Part shown: piece by piece, positions 51,991 through 64,000 of the stretch
Layout of the letters: each line of letters starts with the position of its first letter
How positions within the stretch are numbered: position 1 is the first letter of the stretch
Source of the DNA: Macropodus opercularis
Lineage: Eukaryota > Chordata > Actinopteri > Anabantiformes > Osphronemidae
DNA: 64,000 nt
Direction: 5' to 3'
Assembly (NCBI GenBank): GCA_030770545.1
Contig: CM061096.1
Coordinates: 9,591,501-9,655,500 of the forward strand
Notes under the pieces: generated by a model
What the model was told of the DNA's origin: nothing
Database searches by the model: none
Seen by the model: only the letters and a program-made list of their open reading frames with translations
Made by a program: the position numbers and the translations under genes

Positions 51991-54900
51991 AGAACTTCTA
52001 CACATAATGACATTATTTCACTCTGGCTTGAGCAAATTAAGTTTTTAGTTTGCACTGATTTAAAATCTGGGTCATACTCTGAGAACAAATCACACAAGGT
52101 CGAATTATTTCCTCATGCTTGGAACAGCAAACCTAATTTACAAAGCAATATAATAGAAACCACACTAGCGACAGACCTGCGTATGAGCGCACTCCCTGTT
52201 TGTCGGGAGACGGCTTGACTAGCACTGAGCATGATGTTCCAGCTCATACTGTAGCTCTCCTCACAGTTTCACTATACTGGCTCGGGTTTGTCGAGGTACC
52301 TGCTTTAATTTTGTTCTTAGTTTTTCTTTTGCTCTCTTCTTGTTTGAGCCTGTTTTCAAAAAACAAACACTTGCGAAGTGAATATCCAGTCGTCTGTGTT
52401 TGACGTGGTCCCCGGAGGAAAATCTGTGACTCACTTGTCCAGTTGGATGTTTTGGTTACATGTTATCCGCTGGTTTATTCCCACGGGCAGACGTAGCGTA
52501 GCAGCATGTCTTCTATCACCACCTTCCTTAGGCACAGTCAGTTCTTCTTTTTCTTCAAAACAAAATACAAATCCTCATGTTAGTTGTACATGTAGGTGCC
52601 GCAGCACATCAATAACAAAGCTCCAGCTAATTGGTGATGTAAGGCAGCGCCTTTGTTTTCTGTGAAGGCAACGCTGCCCCTCAAATTCTGTAAAATACCA
52701 TAAACTGTTTTCCATAAATTAAAGAAAAGTAAAACTAAAACATTATTCTGAATCTTAGTGAAGGTCAGAGGGAACCTGAAGAACATGCGGCAGGACCTTT
52801 ATCAATTCAAGCCGCGTTCTGAATAGAAACCAACTCAAGCCATACCATCAATTCATGAGCCTCTCAACTGTCCAATTAGTCTTATCTGTGCTTTGCAAGA
52901 ACAAAAACTTGTCAGTTAATGGGAATATGTGGTAGAAATGTGGGAATGTCACACTCTAGACAACCAGGGAGAGACTATATCAACCATTTAATACATAATC
53001 ATTTCAAGTCCACCTGCGTCATTGACACCATGGATTAATGTACCAAGGTGACAAATTAGGAAAAGATGCCAGTCAGGAATGGAAATTATACAGGATGCAG
53101 TGTTACACAACAAGTAGGTGTGTTACTTAATCCTCAATGTTGCATCAAGCTGCAGGAGAAAGTGTCACATGAGTAAAACTCTGACATCATGAATCAACCT
53201 CCTGACGGGCAGCCCAGCAATTCACAGAGAAGGATTTACAAGCAGGGTGTGACTGATTTCTTTACAGTTAGTTCTCAGCGGAAACTGTAAACATGCAGCT
53301 ATATTAATCACATGCAAGCGCAGCATCATGGAGATCTAACCAAACTATAACGAAGATCCAGCCTGTTGTCACGCTGAGGTACGTGTTGTTGTTGTGAGAG
53401 TGATGGTGCAGAAACTGCGACAAAGGGACAACGGACGCTTGCAAACAAGACGACTTTAGCGGATGATGGACATCCCTGGAAAATGTTCCATGCACATGTT
53501 TTGCACAGTATCCCAGTCGCTGTCAGACATCAAACAGCTCCATTACGTCTGCTAGCATCACCTCTTACCCGAAACAATTCCACCGTCCTCCGCAGGCGAG
53601 TTGTTAGTTCTCCGCAGGTGCCTGTTGCAATTGGAGGTGTATGAATCATAGAGCGGGAAGCCTGTCAGCCATGATGACACTCATCATAAACTCTGCTGAC
53701 CGCTGGCCATGGCATTGCACTTCTTCATCAGCTCTTCCCATCATAGACGTGCGCTGAGGGCGCTGACCGCATCCTCACTGGAGGGGGTCCATCGCGTCTG
53801 GTGGGGGGGGGGGCGACGCCGCACTGCACAAAGCTTTGAATCGTAGTGATTTGTTTTTTTACTTGGCGAAATTTAGGCCCAAGTGCCCACGGCATTGAGG
53901 TGGAAAACAAATTTTGATTGCACAGAGTTTACATCACACTGTAATGTGGCACAGGCTTTTATCATAATATAAGCAAGCTGGGCCACCGTGATTTGATGTT
54001 TGGTTCGCATTAATATTTCTCTCTAGGCTATTATATTAATGAATATGGAAAACACAGACTATACATGTGGTTTCTCACAGTTAATGCAGGGTGATGATAA
54101 TTCAGCAAGACAGCAGCAATTTGATTTAATGCTTTCAGAGATATTCTGCAGCATTTCATGATGCAGTGACAGTTTACTCACATGTGTCGGGTTGTTTTTA
54201 ACAATAAAAACAAGTGTGTTACTGTAGATAAAGTATTGGAAACAGCACCAAGTGCTGCTGTGAGTCAGGGAAATGAGGCTGCCTGCTCGTTGGGGTCGCA
54301 TGCATCACTGGATGCTGTCTGTGCTTTGTTTATGGTGGTGTCAACGTTAAACGAGATTGTTGTCATACAGTGTCTTACACTAGGTTGCTGCACTATGATG
54401 GAAGGTCAGGTCATGGTCCTCAGAGGATGACTCTCGCTGAACTTCCCCTGTGCCTACTACGCTTTTTGCTTTTTTGATGGAAATTCTAGTCAGCTTTATT
54501 TATTATTATTTCGTTTATATTTATTATCCAGGCTGCTTTATGTTATGTTACAACATCAACATCATGAGATTTGAGTATTTATATATTTAATAGTTTGTAA
54601 ACCTTTTTAAAAACTTTATTAACATTTCATGAATCAAGTCTTGTGGTAGCAGCATGTGTTTTTTTTTGCAGGTTATCGGTGACAAAATGCTCACTGTTAA
54701 TAATTCATGTGATCTGTTTGAGCCCCATCATCATCACCTCCTTCAGGTTAATCCCCGTCAGTCCAGAAATGACTCTGGGGGACAGTACACGTTGCATCTC
54801 CTCTAATGTCACTGTTGCTCTCACTGCTAAATGCATCGCATTTCTAAGACCATGTGTTGTTAGGTGGAGGAGGAAATATCATTTCAGAGCAGACTTCAAG

Positions 54901-56910
54901 TAGCGGGATTAGATTTCAGCTGGCAGGGTTGTTAACAGAAGTACCCTTCTTGTGTTGGAGGCACAGAAGGGAACAGACTGTAAAATGGACGCAGGACTAA
55001 CCAGTTTTCTGCACAACACTTATTCACTCTGGGGGAACATTTCATCTAGCACACCTCAAGGATCCCGGACATAGCAGAGGGGTGAAGATGAAATGGGCTG
55101 TAGAATGAAAAGTAAAGTTTCATTATGAGGTGTGAGCATCATGCTGCAGTCTGCATTTGTGCCAGACACAGCTGTTCTTTTAAAATATTAGATTAGACGT
55201 CTATTCTTCTTTCACTTCTATTGTGAGAGAAAAAGCAGCATTTTATCCTGTTACAAAGATGGCGTCATCATTGCATGTTATCAGTTCAGTGCTATTTATT
55301 GACAGCTATTATGTAGTGAAGGTATGACACATGTCGGGTTTTGCCATTAAAATGCACAAAGCTTAATATGTTTTTTACACTTAATAGAGATAGATCACAT
55401 TAAAGCATCTATTTAAAAAAAAGGCTGTAACATATTAGAATAAATAGTTAATAATTGCAGATGATGTTTCATGCGTGGCACTAATTTCTGTGCAGGACCG
55501 CAAAACGCGACAGTATTGATTGTTGTCCATGTGCATCGATAACACAGATGAGATTAAATTGCGTGAGACCACGTGGTGCAGTGAGACAACAACAGTATAC
55601 GTGAGATATGTATGTGTACAGTTCTCAGTTCTCTCTATAATGTCAGGGCCATTAGAGATGAAAAGCGGGGGATTACTGATTATAAGTCATTATTATTATT
55701 ATTATTAAGTACAGTAGTCATAGCACAGGTTTTACATGTGTTGAAGTTAAATTGCAGTGACACAGTTTTCAAAATACGACAATAGTTCGGTACGCTAGCT
55801 GATAAGATAAGTTATTTGACCTAATGTGAGTCAATACAACTCTTACGTTGCAACATGGTGGGACTGAGTTGCTTATACCTCATCAAATGACTCAACCAGA
55901 GCCACCTACACACCCAGCTGAGAGCTTAGCATAAGCCTGTGGCACTAATGGGGGAAAATATCCCCTGATGGTGTAATATAGGTCAAACAGAAATGACTTC
56001 CAAATGGTTATTAGTCTGAATGATCATTCTGATTTTAATGCCACAAGATCACCATAGAGGAGACAGTGTCTATTTCAGGCAAGATTAAAACCAAAATCCT
56101 CAGAGCAGACTGGGGATGATATAATATATTCAAAACTCTGGCATGTATGTCCTGCGGTGAAAATAAAGCTTCCTGTAGGTGCTGTAAAGTGTAAATACGC
56201 CTGTGCAGAAGTGCTTGAGCTTCAAGGACGGAGAACTTTAGAGAATTCCGATCCCACAGCTAGAAAAGAAGCTCAGTCCACATATACATAAAATTAGCAG
56301 GCAGGCAGCGGTGCTGGCATTGCTATGGCTACAGTATCAGCCTGTGAAGGCACCTGATCCTCTGTGATTCTGCAGGGACTGGACGCAGTTGAGCAGCAGA
56401 GAGGAGCTGACGGATGCACCTTTATCACATGGCTTAAGGAGACTGAGGCTGAGGAGAAGACAGGGCCGGTGATGAATGGGCTGCAGGCCTTGCCTCCCGT
56501 CTTGCGTTGACAGAGCTGCTGTAATCTGTTACAGAGCCACCGTTGCCTCTATTAACTTCTGACACATGCACACCTGCACGTTCACTACCACTGACCTTCC
56601 ACTCATCAGTCGCTTTCATTCAGACCAAGGCACAGGAACAACACAAAGCAACGCAAAGTATGTGCCGTGGAACATCTGCTGAACCCACCACAGGTGAGTT
56701 CCTCTCAAGCTAGTTTCATTCTGTGAGTCTCTTGCAAACACACTTTCACTGCTAGTGAACGAGCTGATCAAACCACAGGGTTAAAGACTTGATTCATCTG
56801 CGCGCTGCAAGATACGACAATCAGGGTTACGCTCAGCACTCGGCAGATCCTGCTACTGTTTGCTTTGTGTTTTCTTCATCAAGTTTTCTAAAAGTTTGGG
56901 TGTTTGACTG
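51991..56910. other. Intergenic stretch without a recognised gene
   Basis: No exon recognised. It includes an 11-G run at 53803-53813, an ATT microsatellite, and an AT-rich block at about 53960-54190 with ATTA/TAAT words that could be a non-coding regulatory element. The open frames are short and featureless. Confidence 0.5.
55689..55706. repeat. ATT trinucleotide microsatellite
   Basis: Six perfect ATT units. Confidence 0.95.
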
Positions 56911-56915
56911 TGTGC

Positions 56916-56986
56916 GTTACACCCAGTGTATTGTTTTTGCTTGTACAGTATACAAGCAAAAACAATACAAATACAAATACTGTAAC
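56916..56986. repeat. Hairpin with perfect 19-base arms
   Basis: Left arm 56927-56945 (TGTATTGTTTTTGCTTGTA) and right arm 56951-56969 are exact reverse complements around a five-base loop CAGTA. After an asymmetric internal loop, pairing resumes for six bases (GTTACA 56916-56921 with TGTAAC 56981-56986), giving a 71-base fold. Perfect arms of this length are far beyond chance in a 64-kb window. It could be a recent short inverted duplication, the centre of a small palindromic element, or a hairpin RNA; nothing shows transcription. Confidence 0.85.
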
Positions 56987-58199
56987 AGGACGATGGACTA
57001 CAACGTGAACACCTGCAGACGTGAGACATACAAAGAATGAAGAACTCACTGTTCAGTCTGACTCCACGTGTCCAGCCAGGCATGAAGACACCTCACAATA
57101 ATTGGAGAAGAGGATTAAAATCTGATAGCAGCTGACACGCAGTGGCCTTTAAGTACCTTATCTTGTGACTTAATGGGATTGAGAGCGTATCCATTACTCA
57201 TATAGAATTGCAAAAGGGTCAATGAGACAACTATCAGAAAGATCTATGTAATTACTCTACAGAAAGCTCACACTGATTTCAGCGTAGGATGCTCTCACCT
57301 TCCCTGGAAGATGGAGTATTATTGTCCACACATACATGTGCGTCAGTCACAGGCTTCCATAACTGCCTTCTTTTGTCCTAATTCATTTGGGAAACGCGCT
57401 TGTTACGCTGCTGAGGAGGAAATAAGTCACAGTGTTTAATTGTGATGAAAAGTGATGGCAGCAGCGTGGTCCTCAGTGAGCTGAGCAGTGATGTTGCCCT
57501 TTGTAATTAAACCACTCAGGTCCTGTCCATGTAGTCAACCAGCAGGTCAAGCCAATCCCTAAAGTCTGCAGAGGAAGTCGGTCACTGGGGGGTCGGTGCA
57601 GATGCGGACGTCAATAACGTAAATATGAAATATTTAACTGGATTTCTTTCATTGATGAAGGAGGGAATTTGTTCTGTTTGCGGTGTTACTGTACAAAGGT
57701 CTGTGCCTGTTGCCTGGTGCCAGCAATTACCTCTAAATGCAGAATTGTAACTAGAGCAGTGGAAATAAGACGTAAGTTGCAAGGAAGCCACACAACTTCA
57801 CATAAATGTGATTTAAAACACGGCCTATTGATTCCAGTGCGTTGCTGGCGAACCTGGCGAGGGATCGCTTGTAAATCACTGCTATAAAAGAGGAAAACAA
57901 AAACAAAAGCGACAAGTTTTGGCTCAGCTGACAGAAACAGATGAGTCTCTAACACTCGTCTCTCTTGGGTGTTGTACACATAAAGATGACGGACACGTCT
58001 ATCCCACGGTGTTTCGGCCACTGGCCACATGGAAACACTGATAAAGAAATCAATAAGCTGCCCACTGCTTTATGATCGTTGTGTAGCAGGAGTGCTTATG
58101 CAGCATCTGGCCTCTGACCCTCCAGTGAATTTCCAACACTCGCTTTGTGTTACACTTGTGTATTACTTTCTTTTTATGTGGGCCACAGACCCTAAGGCC

Positions 58200-58375
58200 T
58201 AACATCGCCGGACATCAGACGTCACTAAGTATCACTCACTCTTTTTTCACCTTGGCCAATTTCGGTAGAATCCAATCACGAGCGTGGAGCAGCACGAATC
58301 CGACCCTCGGGGAGCGCTACTCAACCACACAACCCCGGCGCCCTACAATGAATCGTAGCCTCCAACAATGCCGCG
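58200..58375. promoter_or_regulatory. CpG-rich islet
   Basis: About 15 CpG in 175 bases, including GCCGCGCG near 58370, with an ATCCAATCA (CCAAT-type) site near 58270. It could be a distal promoter or enhancer. No first exon is recognisable on either strand. Confidence 0.25.
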
Positions 58376-61300
58376 CGTTTCCTGGCTGTTGCAACAAAGG
58401 TGAAAGTTCATTTGTTTTCATGAGGTGTGTCCGGGGGAGGAGGAAGACAAATTGCAGAGCTGTGCGGTGCTGCTGTTTGGCTGAATGCCTTGTCCTGCTG
58501 AAGCCTCCCCTGAGTGTCCTGCTGCTGGCGTTAGGTTCCACAAGGGGAAGGCAGAGGAGGTATCAGCTCCTGCCCACACAATCAAAATACAACATGCAGC
58601 GGGTCTCAGCTCCGCTGCTGGCTCAGGTAACGTCGTAATCTAACACTCGGTGTTGCACAGATCATTAGGGTCGTGCTCGAATCTTCGAGACGCTGCAGAT
58701 AATTGGTGTAGGCGGCCCGATATGACGATGTTTCATTGTGAGGGATTTAGCCGTGCGACTTCTGACAGCTCAGACAAACTGAGTCTAAACCGGGCTGTAA
58801 ATCCTCAGCTCATTCGCTGAATCTTCAACGCTCCAGCCTCTGTTACACCTAAGAACGAGCCTCCGGATTCGGACTGACCCCTTGTTTGTGGCCAGCGTCG
58901 ACTCGGCTGCTCGGCTTCTCGTTTTCTCCTTAGATATGCACATTTAATTGGCTTTGATTTAGGGTGTGTGGGTAGATGTTTAATGGCGGTGTCCTCGCGC
59001 AGCACATTAATGCATGAATGGTTATGTCATGTGTGCCTGCATGGGAGCGTCTGCAGAATAAGTTGTGTGATGCAATATTCTTCATGCTTTGTGTTCTCTC
59101 TCGAGCGGCAGCGCATGTTTTCTCTCTCTCCCTTGTCAGATGAAGGCCCAGACTTTTATGTAAATGAGGGACCCAGCCACAGGGTGTACATGTTGAATGA
59201 GGCACTAGACAGAGTCAGTCTATACTGGCTGTTCATCATCTTTTCTTTTTTTCGGCTCTGTTTTAAGTTCCAATTTGAACTTTTTTTTTTTCCCGGCTCT
59301 GCCTTTCATCTCTCCTGGAGTTGCTGCAATTTACACTTTGTCTTTCAATTCATTCCTGTCTGATGTAGCGCTTGGTTATCAGTTCACCTCATGCCTTCCC
59401 TCAGTCAGACTTCTAAAAGGTTGTGGGATGAATCGCACGGGGTGTTCACTGCGGTGAATCAGGCAAACCCTCTTTCTCTATCACCCACCAAAAGACCCTC
59501 CTTTTTATTTAATGTCTGCGCACACGTTCCATTTCATCTCAGACTAGGAGCAACAGAGAATTCTCCCTCTGTTGACACCATAAATCTGAACTAGATTAAA
59601 AGTACTACCACACTGTTGGGAAAGCTCTGTGTTCTCATCTGTCACCTGCGGAGGAGTTAACATTCAAGACCGAAGAGCAGAACAAGGCTCACCTGCATAT
59701 GGCCGTTCAGCTACTGCCATCTGCAGTATATTACGCTCACAGCTGCTTTCATTTCACTATTCAATTACAGCTCTTGGAAACGTGCGGCGGCTCAGTGATC
59801 AGCATCTATTGTATGCAGAACCAACAAGCATGAAAATAGAACTGAGTAATTACAGCCCAAACCGAGCGGACCTCAGACAGTCTTCAGAGAAATACCTTAA
59901 GCTACAGCAAACATTTAGCAGCCGCGACTTTGTCTGGAGAAGGACGCTGGAAAACAAACAGCCCTTATTATGTCTATTTTCTGTGTCAGGCCAGTGTAAT
60001 TTGTTAGTGTGAACAGAATGAGAAGAGACGTGACCTGTGATGGTGTAATGGGGACAACTCACTGGTTGTTGACTTTGCAGCCTTGCACCTAAAATCCTAC
60101 AACAAATACTGAACAGTGGGGACTAGAGATGTTTATTCAAGTGGGAAAAGATTCAGAAACTCTCACAGCAAACGACACCAGCACATCCTCCTCTCTCCTC
60201 AACACTCGCACCAAATGTCTTTTTTTTTCTTTTCACAAATCAGGATCTAAAAGAGAAGACAATATAAATTTTCAATTTATATTCTGTCTGTCACAGAAAT
60301 AGGACCACGGTGGCAATGCTGTGAGTACACACGCATCAGAATATCTTGCTAAAACCCAAAGTGTCTAAAAATATTCACTGTATTGGTCTGTGCATGTGTG
60401 TTCCTCCGTGAGTGCGCACGTGTGTCTAATGAGCAAGTCGTCGGTTTATTGCCAAATCACCCAGAAAATGCGAATCATTCAGTGACAACGTTAATACAAT
60501 AGTCACAGTTTTGAGTTGAAAAATAGGACTGTTGTGGTTTTTTTCAGAAGGATTAGAGGTCATTAAAATATTTGTGTGCCCTGGAGTATCACTTAAAACC
60601 ATCAGAGCAGCCTTTAGTGCTGTCCAGCATTAAGCCTGTGTGGGTTTAATCTCTACGCGTGCAGGACATGCTTTGGGTGAAGGAGCAGGTCGGCTCAACC
60701 GCGGCCCCATCTAAATCTGATAAATCTGTGGTGCAGCTGCAGCCTGGCTCCACCGTGGCATTTCAGGGACCTCTATTTGTTGGGATTTAAACCATGGAGC
60801 CTGGATGTGCTCCCTTATCCCACAGTCCCAGGCAGCGCAGAGCTCACTAACCTCTGACCTGCCCGAACACACTCTCCATGTGCTTCCTGACATCCTGCAC
60901 CATCTTACGCTTTACACCTGTTTAAGTCTGAAAATAAAAACGCCACTCATGTCAGCGAGGTGAGCCCTCAGATGTGTCTTGTGGATTGGAAGATAAGTTC
61001 TGTGTGGTATGTAGTGGCTGCGGCGGCCTGTCAACGCTGTAATAAGCAACATATTTCTACCATCTGCACATTGTGATAGGAAGGAGACCGAGAACAAAAA
61101 CAAATCATCTGCCTCTTTGTTGTATTCCCTTCTATAATAATTATCCCTTGGCTAAAACTTTACACCTCCAACCACAAATCTGTAAACGTGCTGTAAAACT
61201 TTATGTGGTGTATCTCAAAACCCAACCGCCGCGTTTTGCCAGGATTTTTAGGACTCCAGATATAATCAAATTCTCCGACTCATGCCAGCCCCTACAGATG

Positions 61301-63019
61301 ACTGAACAAGCACCTGCTGTGCCAGTCTGGGAAGGGGACAGAGCTGGCAGCTTGTAGATTAAATAAAGCTGTCTTGTCTGTGCCAAGGTAATGGCTTCTC
61401 AAACCACAGTTAAATGTAATACTGATTCTGTGTCAGTGTTGCTTTGTTGGATAACTCTGTCCGGGTTACTGAAGCAGGGGAGCGCTCCACACACACGCTG
61501 CATTTAGATCCGTCCAACTCTGGGTCCACAAGCCCGATAGTGTTTTCATGCAGGAGCTTCATTTGTGCATCACAGTGAAGTAAGGTTTTGGTCTGACACG
61601 CTTAAAATAAATGTTTGCGTGAAACTTTCAAATGACGACATTTCGTGTAATGCGGTTTATTTAACTCTGTCCTATTTACTGTGTGTGGTTTACTGTAGCT
61701 GACGTAAAAGCTCGTGTATATTTAGACGTGTGATTAGCAGGTGTTACGTTTTGGCATGTTGTCAGTGTCATAGTAACACCTTCTCCGCTGCATCCTCTCC
61801 TGCGCAGGGTTTGTTTTTGGAAACACAGAAACAGGGTGTTCACTGCATCCCACACGTCCCCTCTCAAAAAAGCTCACGTCCTCATTATTAAAACGCAGCG
61901 TGGAGCCAGACTCCTCGCGTTTGGACGGCTCCGGAGAGATGGCGTTTCGGGCTGGGAACACGTGTTTTGTCACAGCTTTTACAAAAAAAAACCCATCAAA
62001 CACCATATGCACATTTATGCATATACAGCAGCAGCAGTTCTATTCACGCATATATGAACTGTGCCTGTGTGATCATCTCGTTTACATACTGCATCTAAAT
62101 ACGTTTGCATGCAGCGTTATATAATAATCTGCTGTTTTTGTGTCCCACATACCTGCACGTCCGGGGCAAACGATGAGCCACTGAGTGATAATGTGGTATT
62201 TACTCCGTGTGACACACATTATCAAGAGGCCATTTACACTGTCACACTGCTATCAGTTTATGTTTTTCTTAAGTCAATTTCAGCTGAGATAATCCACTTT
62301 CTTAGTTCATGACCACACACTGCCAGTTGCTATGACAAAGCATCAGTCATAAACTGTAACAAATGACCTCAATTCATACAGGGAAATGGTTCCCATTTGT
62401 CCCCAGCTGGTCAATACGCGTTCGAGGTCCAGTTGATAGCTCTTTAATGAATGTGTGTTGCCTTGTTTACCCTGGGAGACAGAGACATAATTTCTCACTG
62501 CGTGTCTCCAGCCACATTTTTGCTGGAGCTTCATGGTGCGATTACTGCAAAGCCGGTTTTCTACAAAATGTTCAGCCTTTTTCTTTGGCACGCTGAGGCA
62601 CATTCGCCATCAGGGTAAAGGATGGAGATAATCACTGGAGCTTTGTATGCTTTATTCACCTCCCCGTTTTTAAAGGGCAGCACTTAAAGATGTCTCACTG
62701 TGAAGACATGCACACAATCTGCACTTCTGAAAATAGACAGAACATTGCAAAGCTTGACCTATACCGCACTTGTTGTGATGAAAGGACACAGAGCTCTTCT
62801 TTGCATGTAAACCACTTAAGCGTTGCAAGTGAGGTCAAGGGCATCCACAAATTCATAATCGATGGCTGCTAAAGCTCTAATTATTCATGTTGACTGCTTC
62901 CTGTGGTTGTAAATTGATGGACGATGCTGATGAAATGACAAAATGCCTTAGTGAAATTAAGGGACATATTAAACAAAGTAACAAAGGAGGCTGACGTTTT
63001 ATTACTTGCACTAGCAGGG

Positions 63020-63058
63020 ATCTGCATATTGCAGATATGCAGATTGGCGCCATTGTTT
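63020..63058. promoter_or_regulatory. Compact cluster of transcription-factor-like motifs
   Basis: A palindromic pair of ATGCATAT-like POU half-sites (ATCTGCATAT, five-base spacer, ATATGCAGAT; 63020-63044) is followed directly by TTGGCGCC (63044-63051, E2F/NFI-like) and CCATTGTTT (63050-63058, SOX-like). The surrounding 62880-63230 has enhancer-like, CpG-poor composition. Motif matches only. Confidence 0.25.
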
Positions 63059-64000
63059 ATTCAAGGAATGCTGACCTGTTGCAGTGAAGACTCAGTTAAT
63101 ATTATTGATCTATGATGCAGAGGGCTGGTCATCTCGGACTCTACGCTGCAGTTGTCAATAAGCATCCATTCCCAACAAATGGGGAAGGAATTCAATTTGC
63201 CAGCATTCATTCAAAACTATTTTGTTCTGTGGTCTTGCTGACATCGACCATCAAGCAAAACCAATGTGGTGGAACACACAGACGGGCTGCAGGCTGACAG
63301 TGAATGCTACCCTCATTACAGCACAACAGATCAATCCACAGCCACTGTGGAGGAAGCGCAAGTGAATAGACGTATGTGTGTTTTTAAGGCAACTACTGCC
63401 TGGTGTGTTGTTCATAACACAGGGTTTAGACATTACCATAATAGTATGTGTCTCTAACTGCTACTGAAGAGGGAGCTGGTTGCACTCATTTGATCCAGGA
63501 GAGGCCACGTGAAGGGGCCGTGTTGTGCTTTTCGTCTTCTGTCACTTGTACACTGTGCGTTTGTGAAGCTGTGCGACTGACTCAAAGTCACGGGTTTGAG
63601 GTGATGTGCTGTGTTTTTGGATGTGGCTGGTGTTAAAAGGCTAAGATTCAGTCTGGATACAGTTGCAGGACAAATGTAGACTTCATAAAACTTCATGGAC
63701 AACTGAGCAGCAAGTTCAAATACGACATAATGACATATTTGTATCACATGTGTTTTACATTGCTTGTGTTGTAATGCAGTTGGTCTGTGTTACTAGATTA
63801 CACAGACACACGATTCATTAACAAACTCTCCCACTGGGCTCCAACTAGTCTCACTGTAAGTCTGTTGCATAAGGACATATTCATTTAAATATTAATACTA
63901 ATAAGATACTTTTCACTGGATTCTCACTGGAACAGTGACATTAAAACGTTTTATGATTGTGACCTGACTTTTAGTCATTTTAAACATTTTAAAAATGTCT

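Larger units (their letters stand above)
56990..64000. other. Intergenic stretch without a recognised gene, to the right edge
   Basis: No exon, RNA gene or intact element recognised. Small inverted repeats occur at 60261-60283 (10-base arms) and 63020-63044 (10-base arms). A CpG-rich patch is at about 58200-58375. The frame at 58147-58638 starts with GTG and lacks features. Confidence 0.5.

Noticed and set aside
58147..58638. Plus-strand open frame of 163 residues
   Set aside because: Starts with GTG; openness is explained by the CpG-rich patch; no motif recognised.
60261..60283. 10-base-arm inverted repeat AATATAAATT/TTC/AATTTATATT
   Set aside because: Short and purely AT-rich; expected occasionally by chance in DNA of this composition.
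1..64000. Prokaryotic systems, CRISPR arrays, phage or integrated virus
   Set aside because: No operon-like packing, no regularly spaced repeats, no reverse transcriptase, capsid or integrase motifs in any open frame; the splice-bounded exon and the repeats point to a vertebrate chromosome.

Overview
The window reads as vertebrate nuclear DNA, most likely from a ray-finned (teleost) fish. It has long stretches without open frames of gene length, one clear intron-bounded coding exon, and degraded copies of interspersed repeats whose core phrases are familiar from teleost genomes. There are no operons, ribosome binding sites, CRISPR arrays or other prokaryotic features.

Only one gene is certain. 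The minus strand at 41012-41607 carries the first coding exon of a heparan sulfate glucosamine 3-O-sulfotransferase, best assigned to hs3st4. It encodes the cytosolic tail, the signal-anchor membrane segment, the stem, and the start of the sulfotransferase domain with the PAPS-binding loop and the EPHFFD active-site segment. It ends at a consensus splice donor. The rest of the enzyme is not in the window, so positions 1-41011 are the 5' part of a very long intron 1. Above position 41607 lie the 5' leader, with two upstream AUGs, and a CpG-rich promoter region to about 42300. From there to the right edge is upstream intergenic DNA.

Layout in plus-strand coordinates: 1-41011 is intron 1, with a CpG-dense islet at 14.8-15.0 kb, teleost-type repeats at 16.0, 28.7 and 38.0 kb, a suspected element at 23.0-23.6 kb, a 21-G homopolymer at 28.4 kb and a CA microsatellite at 39.9 kb. 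41.0-42.3 kb is exon 1 and promoter. 42.3-64 kb is intergenic, with a signal-peptide-like small open frame (45.9-46.2 kb), two unrecognised coding-like stretches (47.2-48.1 kb), a LINE-3'-end-like repeat (50.8 kb) beside a short palindrome, a decayed hAT/ZMYM-type transposase fragment (51.7-52.0 kb), and a near-perfect hairpin (56.9 kb).

Apart from hs3st4 no gene is recognised. Most open frames of 60-190 codons look like chance frames: many start with non-ATG codons and none shows a family motif. The items most worth a second look are the 19-bp-arm hairpin, the uORF arrangement in the hs3st4 leader, the intronic CpG islet with a TCACGTGAC site, and the coding-like stretches upstream of hs3st4. 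I saw nothing that amounts to a new multi-gene system.
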